A stretch of 64,000 bases of DNA. Source: an uncultured Muribaculaceae bacterium (GTDB lineage Bacteria; Bacteroidota; Bacteroidia; Bacteroidales; Muribaculaceae). Within the stretch, counting starts at the first letter, position 1; every line of letters begins with the position of its first letter. The position numbers and the translations under genes were made by a program. The stretch covers positions 9,011 to 73,010 of the forward strand of contig CAJTMM010000013.1 in NCBI GenBank assembly GCA_910577465.1. Direction: 5' to 3'. The notes under the pieces are model-generated. The model worked only from the letters and a program-made list of their open reading frames with translations. It did not search any database and had not been told where the DNA came from. Shown piece by piece: positions 53,841 through 62,232 of the stretch.

Positions 53841-54899
53841 TTAGAATGAACCCACATAATTAAAGATTATCCGCTCCGGAGTGCCACCTTTGTTACCCAT
53901 CGAAGTATATGAGTTGCTGAACTCCATGTACAGCTCGTAAGTGCCGTCATCGTTCTTCACAAAACGCATCTTGCCGTTATCTATGATAGCCGAATACATA
54001 TCGCGGGAATCATCGCCGCTCGGACTGCTCAACTGAAGCAAGCGGCTGTAACCGTCGAGATAGAAACTCCAACCCACGGTAGTGGCGAGTTCAAACTCTG
54101 TTTCCGTCGAGTTCATTATATCGTCAGTCAATATCACGTACACAGTCTCGCATCCTGAGATATAGCCGTCAAGTTCAAATTTCAATGTTGTCTTCTTGCT
54201 GTACGACGAATAGCTCTTGCTTGCCGAGATTATCTCAATATTTGTCTCCGCGCCGTCAGTATTGTAGTAGAACACCTCATTGCCATAGTTGATACCCGGC
54301 ACCATCGCTGCGAGCGACTCCACATTGGTAGGTTTGCCCACATAATTGGCAGTCACCACGGTTCCGTCGGCAAACGTCGCTTCAAGTTCTATCGTCACAT
54401 TCTGGTTCTTGCTGTTCAGCTTGGTATTCAACGTTCCGCTCACCACATTATCGAGTATGTATTCTGAGCCACCATCCTGATACTTCACCAACTTGATGGT
54501 ATAGCTGTCTTTCTCCGCACCAAGGTCTATCTCTCCCTGGTAAACCTTAGCGGCCGATACCGAAATTTGCACCCCGTAATCACCGGCAACAAGTCCCTCG
54601 GGGGTAGTGGCGGCAACGGTTCCGAAGCCGAACACCGTGGCATCGCCGGTCTGGGCAGGCTGGACACGCAGCAGGTTAGGTATGGTCAGGTAACCGGCTG
54701 TCGCGTCTCCGTTACCAGGCTGCACCACGAACGCCTCATCAGTGTGACGAAGGTCAAACGCCACCTTTTCTATCTGTTCCACATTATACTCCACCGTAGT
54801 GCCATCCTTTAGGGTCACAACCATGAATTCCTCATCCAATGCCGTCATCTCCAACGACGCTGCAGCTATCAATGCCGCTGCAAATATCATATTTTTCAT
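53841..54899 (-). CDS. Exported protein of unknown function
   Basis: The 352-residue protein has a signal peptide (MKNMIFAAALIAAASLEMTA). Just after it comes EFMVVTLKDGTTVEYNVEQI then EKVAFD, a motif often seen at the N-terminus of secreted Bacteroidetes proteins. The rest is beta-rich, without a lipobox cysteine or T9SS tail. Its ATG overlaps the stop of the upstream 606-residue gene by 4 nt (ATGA), so the two are co-translated. Function not recognised. Confidence 0.75.
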   Translation of the reverse strand: MKNMIFAAALIAAASLEMTALDEEFMVVTLKDGTTVEYNVEQIEKVAFDLRHTDEAFVVQPGNGDATAGYLTIPNLLRVQPAQTGDATVFGFGTVAATTPEGLVAGDYGVQISVSAAKVYQGEIDLGAEKDSYTIKLVKYQDGGSEYILDNVVSGTLNTKLNSKNQNVTIELEATFADGTVVTANYVGKPTNVESLAAMVPGINYGNEVFYYNTDGAETNIEIISASKSYSSYSKKTTLKFELDGYISGCETVYVILTDDIMNSTETEFELATTVGWSFYLDGYSRLLQLSSPSGDDSRDMYSAIIDNGKMRFVKNDDGTYELYMEFSNSYTSMGNKGGTPERIIFNYVGSF

Positions 54900-56716
54900 T
54901 TCTTTACTATTTTAATTGTCCGCTGATTAACTTTAAGCACATAGATACCGGAAGAAAGATTCTTCACATCGACACATCCTGCCGATACCCGGCATCCCAT
55001 ATCCACACCGCGCATATCATACACTGTGATCGCATCGCCCGCATCGGCGCCGCGCACACTCAGCGTATTGGCATCAATCCATTCCACTTCGGGTGCTTCA
55101 CCGTCGGCAAGCACGTCATCTATGCCTGACACCAGCTCGGGGTTATACATATACTCCATCGGACCCGTCCACGAGCCGTCGATATGGAACTGCGCGTCAC
55201 ACTGGACCGCTATATCAAATGTCCACGTATCGTCAGCATTTTTGCGCACCCCTATAGTTCCGGATGCTGCCGGTGCGTGATGATCCATAATCAGGTAACG
55301 GCCTTCGGCGAAATGCATGTAGCGGGTTCCGCTCAAGTCTGTGCCGGTGCTGTTACCTACCGATACCCATCTGCCACGTGTCAGTTTATACGGCTCATAG
55401 TAAGTATCATATTTTTCATCCATCACAGTATAGGTACCCTCCTGAAGATGTTGCGTTCCGGCGGGAAGTACAAATTCCATACGCATTATATCACCCTCGG
55501 TGATATCGTCACGGCCGGCTGGCGAACCTATATCCACTATATAGCATTGGCAATCATTCACCACGCCGGAGTTGAATATGCGGCACACGGGAATAGGCGA
55601 CAGATCCAGCTGCACATCATCCTCCAGTGTTGATATTGACGAACCACCCTGCGACACTGCCTGGTCTATCACCGGTACAGTACCCTCAAACGTAGCCTTT
55701 ACCGCATTGCCCAGTGTGGTCACCGCATCTACAGTGATTTTGAACACTCCTCCACCGAGGTCCTCTATTATGATGGTTCCTTCCGCCAGATACGAGTACC
55801 CGTAACCATCTGAATACTTCGATGGATTACGCTCCTTGGCATACGAACCAAGCACCACAGTCGTTCCCGCATAATCGGCTTCAAGACCGGGATACCATGA
55901 ATGGCGGTTGAAATTCCGGTTCATAGTGTATGTACCGGGGTCGAGAGTGGCGGATTTCGAATCGGCAAACAGCTTGCCGAACACCATCAGTGCCAGGCTG
56001 CATCCATCCTCTGTCATACCACCGGTCTGGTCATTGAATCCATGGTCATACAGATTTATGTACATCGCTCCCGTATTACTCTCATACAGGTTTCCGTCAT
56101 AAAATGCCAGCGCACCGTTCATCGTCAGGTCCAGGTCGCGGCGTATCTGGTTATACACCGACGGTGCTATCGTACCGTCCGTAAAGGCAACGCTGCCGGT
56201 AAAGGTCATCTCTTGACCTGCCACGGTCGCTGTTATGGAATATATACCTGCCTGAGTCTGTTTCACAACCACATCACCGGTAAGTTCATATTCAGCACCC
56301 GACGCACCGGACTCATCATAGTAAGTCAGATACGAATAATCGGGATCGTATGTCATCGATCCATTTTCCGACGACGATGTATAAGTTCCGTCGGCCAACG
56401 TTATAGGGGCACCCGCCGGGGCATACAGGTCAAGGGACAGAGCATATCCGTTGCTCATCTTCGTGCCGTCCTCCTTGGTCCATGTGGCATCCTCGTTATC
56501 GGTCAGTATTATGTAGTAGTCGGCGACATCCTCATCCATCGGATCGTATGCAGCGCTCACGCACTTCACGAACTTGGACGGCAACTCTGCGCCGGCACGC
56601 GATGATGCCACAGCCGCACGGCTCGACAATTTTTGTTTAGGCAAAGCCCCGTTGGCGGATAACGCGCCTCCAAAAGCCATTGCAAAAGATAAGATAAGGG
56701 GTAAAAGTTTTTTCAT
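54896..56716 (-). CDS. Exported multi-module protein with T9SS tail
   Basis: The 606-residue protein has a signal peptide (MKKLLPLILSFAMAFGGALS). Three similar modules follow at about 50-185, 200-360 and 375-545. Each has an L-x-x-GTYT turn (LADGTYTSSS, LDPGTYTMNR, LQEGTYTVMD), and the first two a later strand ending in FTGSV or FEGTV. The C-terminus (ITVYDMRGVDMGCRVSAGCV ... GIYVLKVNQRTIKIVKK) is a T9SS sorting domain. No enzymatic motif; probably a surface adhesin or binding protein. Confidence 0.75.
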   Translation of the reverse strand: MKKLLPLILSFAMAFGGALSANGALPKQKLSSRAAVASSRAGAELPSKFVKCVSAAYDPMDEDVADYYIILTDNEDATWTKEDGTKMSNGYALSLDLYAPAGAPITLADGTYTSSSENGSMTYDPDYSYLTYYDESGASGAEYELTGDVVVKQTQAGIYSITATVAGQEMTFTGSVAFTDGTIAPSVYNQIRRDLDLTMNGALAFYDGNLYESNTGAMYINLYDHGFNDQTGGMTEDGCSLALMVFGKLFADSKSATLDPGTYTMNRNFNRHSWYPGLEADYAGTTVVLGSYAKERNPSKYSDGYGYSYLAEGTIIIEDLGGGVFKITVDAVTTLGNAVKATFEGTVPVIDQAVSQGGSSISTLEDDVQLDLSPIPVCRIFNSGVVNDCQCYIVDIGSPAGRDDITEGDIMRMEFVLPAGTQHLQEGTYTVMDEKYDTYYEPYKLTRGRWVSVGNSTGTDLSGTRYMHFAEGRYLIMDHHAPAASGTIGVRKNADDTWTFDIAVQCDAQFHIDGSWTGPMEYMYNPELVSGIDDVLADGEAPEVEWIDANTLSVRGADAGDAITVYDMRGVDMGCRVSAGCVDVKNLSSGIYVLKVNQRTIKIVKK

Positions 56717-56735
56717 TCTCTATTTTTTTAGTGTT

Positions 56736-57221
56736 TTACTTATTCAATACTTTCAATGATGGTTTTCCGGGAATACGCAGCACATACACTCCGCGGCTGA
56801 GGACACCGATATTCACCTCGGCACATCCGTCTGCTACCATTACGTTGCTCACATGACGGCCATTGATATCGTAGACATCCACGCACCCTGCCTGTAAGCC
56901 CGACACCTTGACCATACCGTCGGTCACCGACACCGAATATCCATCATCGGAAACATCGTCTATCGCCGACAGGGTGGATTCCGTGAAATGGAAATGCAGG
57001 ACATCCGAACGATTGAACGTCGTCTCTGCCTTGGCACTCTTCAGCCGCAGAAGGCTACCCTCGATTGTCAACACCGGCGCATCGCCCAAAGAATAGTGCG
57101 ACTGTGTGCCGTTCACATGCTCGATAGTCAGCATTGAAGCTGCACTCTCCGAGCCATACGCATCCCATACCATCCATGGTACCGATGCGGCAAATACACA
57201 AATTTTTAACAGCAATCTCAT
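56736..57221 (-). CDS. Small exported protein consisting mainly of a T9SS tail
   Basis: The 161-residue protein has a signal peptide (about 1-23, MRLLLKICVFAASVPWMVWD). A segment of about 60 residues carries the common N-terminal motif (MLTIEHVNGTQSHYSLGDAP ... FNRSDVLHFHF). From about residue 90 a complete T9SS sorting domain follows (VYDINGRHVSNVMV ... GVYVLRIPGKPSLKVLNK). There is no room for a catalytic domain. It is first in a four-gene operon with the 606-residue, 352-residue and subtilase genes. Confidence 0.75.
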   Translation of the reverse strand: MRLLLKICVFAASVPWMVWDAYGSESAASMLTIEHVNGTQSHYSLGDAPVLTIEGSLLRLKSAKAETTFNRSDVLHFHFTESTLSAIDDVSDDGYSVSVTDGMVKVSGLQAGCVDVYDINGRHVSNVMVADGCAEVNIGVLSRGVYVLRIPGKPSLKVLNK

Positions 57222-57695
57222 AGTTAATCTTTATTAGCTTCGGCAAAAGCATGCAAAATATTTAAATAACATTACATTTTTCCAATAAAATATATAATTC
57301 ACTAACTTTTTGCTACAAAATCAACCATAAAACTACAATTATTCAACCATTCAAAACTTTGCCAAATTGCACATATTCAACTATTAAGACACCTTGGCAT
57401 CAGCTGCCGACACACATTCTGAACATGCACGGCACACACCGGATGTTAAAATCAGTTAAAACCGCCATCCCTTTCCGAACCAGCAAGCCTCCACCCGCGT
57501 TATCCATATACATAGCAAGAAAATACTTTTTCCATTGCAAGAAATGTGATAATGATTGGTTTATTATCTAAGCGAGGACACGTTGCGACAACGATTCCTC
57601 GTTTTAGTTTTATCCCCCCGCCACATCCCATACAGCTGCCGAAACCACAAAAGCCACAACCCTCATCACTCAATCGAACGATTTTTGCAAAAAAA

Positions 57696-57728
57696 TTTGC
57701 AAATCCCGCATCCGCTATATTATATTTG
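57696..57728 (+). promoter_or_regulatory. Consensus promoter upstream of the AAA+ gene
   Basis: TTTG, 21-nt spacer, TATATTTG. Predicted transcription start is near 57735, about 380 nt before the AAA+ start codon. Confidence 0.65.
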
Positions 57729-57774
57729 CAAACGGAATAGGCTCCGACCTATCTCCTCATATCTATTAAAGTTT

Positions 57775-57847
57775 AGCAATGACACACTTTGGTTCACACA
57801 ACCCATCCTCAGTTAGCGCGCCCGTCGGGCGTTAGATGTGTCATGCT
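57775..57847 (+). ncRNA. Candidate structured RNA or 5' leader element
   Basis: The closing stem AGCA(a)TGACACA / TGTGTCATGCT has 11 bp with one bulged A. It encloses an interior with a strong hairpin CGCCC-gtc-GGGCG (57819-57831). It begins about 40 nt behind the predicted transcription start. It does not match tmRNA, RNase P RNA or SRP RNA hallmarks that I know. It could be a leader regulating the AAA+ gene, or the body of a small RNA. Confidence 0.35.
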
Positions 57848-58113
57848 ATAATCCATCAATTCACACATATCTCAATCGCTGACAGTTGCGCCATGCAAGG
57901 TCGCGGCACACCCTTGTCGCATCCCCGAGCATAGCGCCATCGGCAGCCATGCCGCGCATCCGCCCCATGGGTTCGGATCACACGCGCACGGCAACACGCG
58001 GACCATTGCCCGATAGCCATCGGCACCGCAAGCGCACATTGACGTACTGGAATCCTCTCTCCTCCGCAAAAATCATTCATTTTCACCAACTAAAAAACAA
58101 AACTTTAATAGAT

Positions 58114-59898
58114 ATGAAAAATAACAACATCTCCTTCTCACAACTCCTCATCCAACCCTACACCCCCACCACTCCTATAGCTCACAACCGCCCCGGCACA
58201 GAACTCTTCGACTCCCGTCACCACTTCATCCTCAATCCCCGCACCACCCACATCGCAGTATCCATCCTCGCCCATAACCTCCTCCACACCCCCGACAGAA
58301 GCCGTGCCGCACGCGGCACATTCCACGTCAACCTCCGGCATTCCGACACCGCAGCCATCATAGCATCCAAGACCCTGCACATGCGCATTGAAGCCGGGAC
58401 CGAATCCGCACACACGCGCATCGACCTCCCAGTCACACCGGCTGCCATAAACATAGCCCAACCCTACTCCGTCGAGGTCATCGACCCGCAGTCAGGCTCC
58501 ACACTCATCTCCACCACAGCCATGTTCTTCGACGCGCACACACTCCCCGTCCACTACTTTCACCCCGTCGAAGCCTACCTGCTCAACCCCCATGGCGACA
58601 ACCCCGAAACACGGTACACCGACCTCGACGCCAACGGCATCACCTCCTGCACCGTGGCATTCACCCTGCAGAGCATGCGTCCCGAAGGCTCCCCGCTGCC
58701 CGAACTCTCCATGCGCATAATCGACAATATGGAGCACGTCTCCATCTCGCCCTGCACCCTCACTCCCAATCCTTATATCGACGGACAATATACAGCCACC
58801 GTCACGCTGCCGCTCGACAAGGACTGTCTCGGACTCTACTACTTCGAGCTCACATGTCTCGGACATCCGTTCACCGCTGCCACGACACTTATCTTGGACT
58901 CCTCCACTCCCGGCACAATCCTCCCCGACGACCTCGTGCTGATACCCGACTACACATTCCTGGCAGGCTGTCAATTTCTCTCCAAACGTCACGAAAACGA
59001 TGAGCTCCGCCGGAAACAGCAGGAACTGAACCTGTGCCGCGAAACGCTCGACAGTCTCGTGGGCATCGAATCCGTAAAGCAAAAGATACGCAACTACTCC
59101 CAGCTCACTGCATTCAACGGGCTTCGCCGCAAGGCGGGACTCACCGTAACCATGCCCCCGCTCCACGCGTTGTTCATGGGCTCGCCCGGAACCGGCAAGA
59201 CCACCGTTGCCAAACTCATGGGCAAACTTCTCAAGGACGCGGGCATCCTTTCATCCGGACACGTTGTCGTTCGCGAACGAGCCACCCTCCTTGGACAATA
59301 TTACAGCTCCGAAGCCGAAAAAACCCTCGAAGCTATCAAGGAAGCCGAAGGCGGAATCCTGTTCATCGACGAAGCCTACCAGCTCAATCAGCCCAACGAC
59401 CCGCGCGATCCCGGACGTTTCGTCCTCGAGACTCTAATGACGGCTCTCGCCGACGAATCGCGACGCGACTGGATGCTGATACTCGCCGGCTATACCGAAC
59501 CGACCCAAAAGTTGCTCGCTCTGAATCCCGGACTCACATCACGCATCCCCGAGTCCAATTTCTACTACTTCGACGACCTCAACGCCACGCAGCTGTTCAC
59601 CATCGCCAACGACTACTTCGCGTCCCACGATTTCAAGCTCACCCCCGAGGCCGCCCAAGCCCTTTCCACACTCATCGAGCATGATTACGCACATCGCACC
59701 AGCGACTTCGGCAACGCCCGCCATATCCACAACATCATACAGACGGGCATACTACCGGCTATGGCAGCGCGCATCGCTCAGATATCCAACCCCGACACCA
59801 CACACCTCACCACTGTCATGGATACCGACATCCCGCGTCCCGCCCTATCTGCCATCCTCCCCGCCACACGTCCCCACGTCGGCTTCCGTATAGCCTGA
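58114..59898 (+). CDS. CbxX/CfxQ-type AAA+ ATPase with beta-rich N-terminal domain
   Basis: It is 594 residues from MKNNNISFSQLLIQPYTPTT. Residues about 1-300 are beta-rich and unlike any domain I can name. A CbxX/CfxQ (SpoVK-like) AAA+ module follows: Walker A GSPGTGKTT (about 356), Walker B GGILFIDEAYQL (about 413), an arginine-finger region NPGLTSRIP (about 470) and sensor-2 SDFGNARHIHN (about 530). Related ATPases remodel protein complexes (Rubisco activase CbbX, ESX EccA). No partner gene is adjacent, so its client is unknown. The in-frame extension to 57886 is rejected. Confidence 0.82.
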   Translation: MKNNNISFSQLLIQPYTPTTPIAHNRPGTELFDSRHHFILNPRTTHIAVSILAHNLLHTPDRSRAARGTFHVNLRHSDTAAIIASKTLHMRIEAGTESAHTRIDLPVTPAAINIAQPYSVEVIDPQSGSTLISTTAMFFDAHTLPVHYFHPVEAYLLNPHGDNPETRYTDLDANGITSCTVAFTLQSMRPEGSPLPELSMRIIDNMEHVSISPCTLTPNPYIDGQYTATVTLPLDKDCLGLYYFELTCLGHPFTAATTLILDSSTPGTILPDDLVLIPDYTFLAGCQFLSKRHENDELRRKQQELNLCRETLDSLVGIESVKQKIRNYSQLTAFNGLRRKAGLTVTMPPLHALFMGSPGTGKTTVAKLMGKLLKDAGILSSGHVVVRERATLLGQYYSSEAEKTLEAIKEAEGGILFIDEAYQLNQPNDPRDPGRFVLETLMTALADESRRDWMLILAGYTEPTQKLLALNPGLTSRIPESNFYYFDDLNATQLFTIANDYFASHDFKLTPEAAQALSTLIEHDYAHRTSDFGNARHIHNIIQTGILPAMAARIAQISNPDTTHLTTVMDTDIPRPALSAILPATRPHVGFRIA

Positions 59899-59911
59899 CA
59901 TTCCATACACC

Positions 59912-59955
59912 AAAGCGGTGCGCCAAAATTCTTTTTTTCTGGCACACCGCTTTTT
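59912..59955 (+). terminator. Terminator of the AAA+ gene
   Basis: The stem AAAGCGGTG-c-GCCA / TGGC-a-CACCGCTTT has a T-rich 15-nt loop and is followed by TTCTATTTT. It lies between the convergent AAA+ and DUF3857 genes. Confidence 0.75.
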
Positions 59956-59987
59956 CTATTTTCCACATGGGGCACAATCGAACCCTG

Positions 59988-62168
59988 TTATTCCACCGGT
60001 GTCAGCACTATGGCGGCACGTTGGTATTCCACTGCGGCGTCGGATATCTTGAGCAGATTATCCCACGACGATGCCGGGTACACATTGCGCGAATACCGCT
60101 CCATCACATCCACCGACACCACATTGCCATCCACCGAGGCACTTGCATAGAACGCGCCCTCCGGCACCACCACATTACGCGCCATATCCTCAAGACTGCC
60201 CGGCTTCACAGTGTAGCCCTCCGGTATCTCAAATCGTATCTTGCGCACGGTGCGGTCGGCGGCATCGCGTATCACACTTATGTCACGGCGGCGGTTATCA
60301 CCCTTCACATCATGCTGTTTGCCTATGAACTTACCCACATTCACCAGCAGGTTATCACCCGCCTGCGTCACACATCCCGGCACCTTGCCATTCAAGGTCA
60401 GCTTCACTGCAGGATCCGATGGCGTGCATCCGTAGCTATTTATCGAATATTCCTTCATCTCTGCGTCATCCGAGCCCCACATCAACTTGGCGAAATCACT
60501 CATGGCTTCGCGTTGGTTCTCCATCTCTTTCTCCGCATCCCATTGCTTTTTACGCTTCACCGGTTGCGTCCCGAGATACTTGGCTACTACATCCATGGCA
60601 TCCTCGTCGAGAAGCAGCTTTCTGGCACGGGACTTGCACGAACCGGTCATAGTCAGTTCCATATCTGCCGTCAGCTCCTCCTCATTATCGGGATTCAGCT
60701 TCAGCGTCACCTTTCCGTCGTCCAGATTATTCTTTGCCACCAATCCCGGCACCTTAATATACTTCGAACCCATGTGCAGCTTCTCATTGCCTACATTGCC
60801 GTCAAACATCACCACCTGCTCGCCCGCATAGCGGCTCGGCACCTCTCCCGGTACGTTATACATATCATTTACGGTAAAGTAGCACACATCTCCGGCAACT
60901 GCCATATAATGCGCGTCATTGAAATACACCATCTTATCCACAGGCACGTCAAAGCGCGACGAGGTCACGGCTACACGTACCGGATCAGCCACACCCATCT
61001 TACCTGCAAGTTTCGAAAGTGCTATTGCAAACTGGCGTCCCGAAAAACGCTCATCGAGCTTATACAACGCATGGCGCAGTGCCATCCATCCGCCATCCAG
61101 AAGTTCACGGTCCGACGCGTTGCCATGTGTCTTGCGCCACTCTTTCATCACACCGGCTGCTTCGTTCACCACCTTGTCGGGCACCTTGCAGTCATTGATT
61201 GAGCGAGTCACATCCTGTATGAAAAACGGCAATGCCGTATGACGCATACCGCCGGGGCGCGCGCTCGCAGGCACATAATCCAGACGGCTCGCATTGTTCA
61301 GCACATACACCAGCATGTAAGGCATCTGACGGGCAAGCGAGAAAAACGGCATGTCATCCTCTATCGACTCCACACCCTCCACCACCATTGTGGCATGGTT
61401 CAGACCGTCATCACCCCTTCCTAAAATCTCCAGTTGCGGAGCGCCGTTGTAACTGCCGTATTCAAACGCGAGCTTTGGCGACACCCTGTAGTCCAGCTTC
61501 AGATGCCGCGTAGGATAGTTCCGTAGAAACTTCACACTCATCGCAGGCATCATCAACTCATCATAATAGCATTCGGTATAATGGAAATACTCCAGCACAT
61601 CGCCCGGTTCAAGACCCGCCAGCGCCACTTTGTATTCCTCATCCTTCTTACCCTTCTTGCCCGACGTCACCGTCAGCGCTTCCGACATATCCACATCTTT
61701 AACGCTGCCGTCCGGCTTGATGATACGGGCGCCGAAAGCCGGCTTCACCGATATCAGCGTATGGTTGCCCACCTTCTGCTTCATAGGGGCATCGACGGTA
61801 AATTCGCTGAAATATTCCACAGCTGCCGCATCATTGAGTTTCACCATTATGCGTTCCACATACACCGCATCCACGGCATTGTTGTTAGCCACGCCTATGG
61901 CAGATAGTTTACCCTGATTCATATCACCGTCATACTTGGCAATCATGCCGGTGTACCTGGCTATATACACAGCCGAACGGTTCTGATACAGCGAATCCGA
62001 CAGGTCGGCTTTAGCGTCAAACTGTGGTTCCGACATCCCCCATACCTTCTCGGCAGCACGCTTGTACAGTTTCTTGTCTATATCGCCGTAAGCGTTCGTC
62101 CAGCACAGAATCACACTTGCCGCTACGGCAATCCATCTCCATACTATACTTTTTCCTGACATCATCAT
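59988..62168 (-). CDS. Exported DUF3857 protein with degenerate transglutaminase-like domain
   Basis: The 726-residue protein has a signal peptide (about 8-29, WRWIAVAASVILCWTNAYG). The N-terminal DUF3857 domain follows (about 55-300, with KVGNHTLISVKPAFGARIIK). The transglutaminase-like core around 370-480 reads RFSGRQFAIALSKLAGKMGV where active relatives have GDCKxxAxLLxxLLxxxGI, so the catalytic cysteine is absent; a histidine remains (NDAHYMAVAG). It probably is a non-catalytic periplasmic protein. It lies 64 nt behind a paralogue. Confidence 0.8.
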   Translation of the reverse strand: MMMSGKSIVWRWIAVAASVILCWTNAYGDIDKKLYKRAAEKVWGMSEPQFDAKADLSDSLYQNRSAVYIARYTGMIAKYDGDMNQGKLSAIGVANNNAVDAVYVERIMVKLNDAAAVEYFSEFTVDAPMKQKVGNHTLISVKPAFGARIIKPDGSVKDVDMSEALTVTSGKKGKKDEEYKVALAGLEPGDVLEYFHYTECYYDELMMPAMSVKFLRNYPTRHLKLDYRVSPKLAFEYGSYNGAPQLEILGRGDDGLNHATMVVEGVESIEDDMPFFSLARQMPYMLVYVLNNASRLDYVPASARPGGMRHTALPFFIQDVTRSINDCKVPDKVVNEAAGVMKEWRKTHGNASDRELLDGGWMALRHALYKLDERFSGRQFAIALSKLAGKMGVADPVRVAVTSSRFDVPVDKMVYFNDAHYMAVAGDVCYFTVNDMYNVPGEVPSRYAGEQVVMFDGNVGNEKLHMGSKYIKVPGLVAKNNLDDGKVTLKLNPDNEEELTADMELTMTGSCKSRARKLLLDEDAMDVVAKYLGTQPVKRKKQWDAEKEMENQREAMSDFAKLMWGSDDAEMKEYSINSYGCTPSDPAVKLTLNGKVPGCVTQAGDNLLVNVGKFIGKQHDVKGDNRRRDISVIRDAADRTVRKIRFEIPEGYTVKPGSLEDMARNVVVPEGAFYASASVDGNVVSVDVMERYSRNVYPASSWDNLLKISDAAVEYQRAAIVLTPVE

Positions 62169-62232
62169 TTTCTCCTATATTATATTTATATAATGATATT
62201 TATTTTGCAATCTCTTTTTGTCCGGGCAGTAC

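Larger units (their letters stand above)
57222..58113. other. 892-bp gene-free region upstream of the AAA+ gene
   Basis: The first half (to about 57690) is AT-rich and shows no recognisable signal. A consensus plus-strand promoter lies at 57696-57728, a long stem-loop at 57775-57847, and then a GC-rich stretch (about 57880-58075) with imperfect repeats and short inverted repeats but no plausible protein. The change in composition suggests functional RNA or decayed sequence. Confidence 0.65.

Noticed and set aside
57969..57979. GGTTCGGATC resembling a tRNA T-loop
   Set aside because: The flanking bases do not form a T stem, and no acceptor or anticodon stem can be built around it.
57856..58089. 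77-codon minus-strand frame opposite the AAA+ leader
   Set aside because: Cysteine/arginine-rich translation typical of a GC-rich shadow frame; no start context or neighbour support.
57886..58113. 76-codon in-frame N-terminal extension of the AAA+ gene
   Set aside because: The translation is arginine/histidine/proline-rich and lacks protein character; MKNNNISF at 58114 is a better start.
59967..61202. 411-codon plus-strand frame
   Set aside because: Antisense to the DUF3857 gene, which has a signal peptide and recognisable domains; the plus-strand translation is histidine/leucine/arginine-rich shadow sequence.
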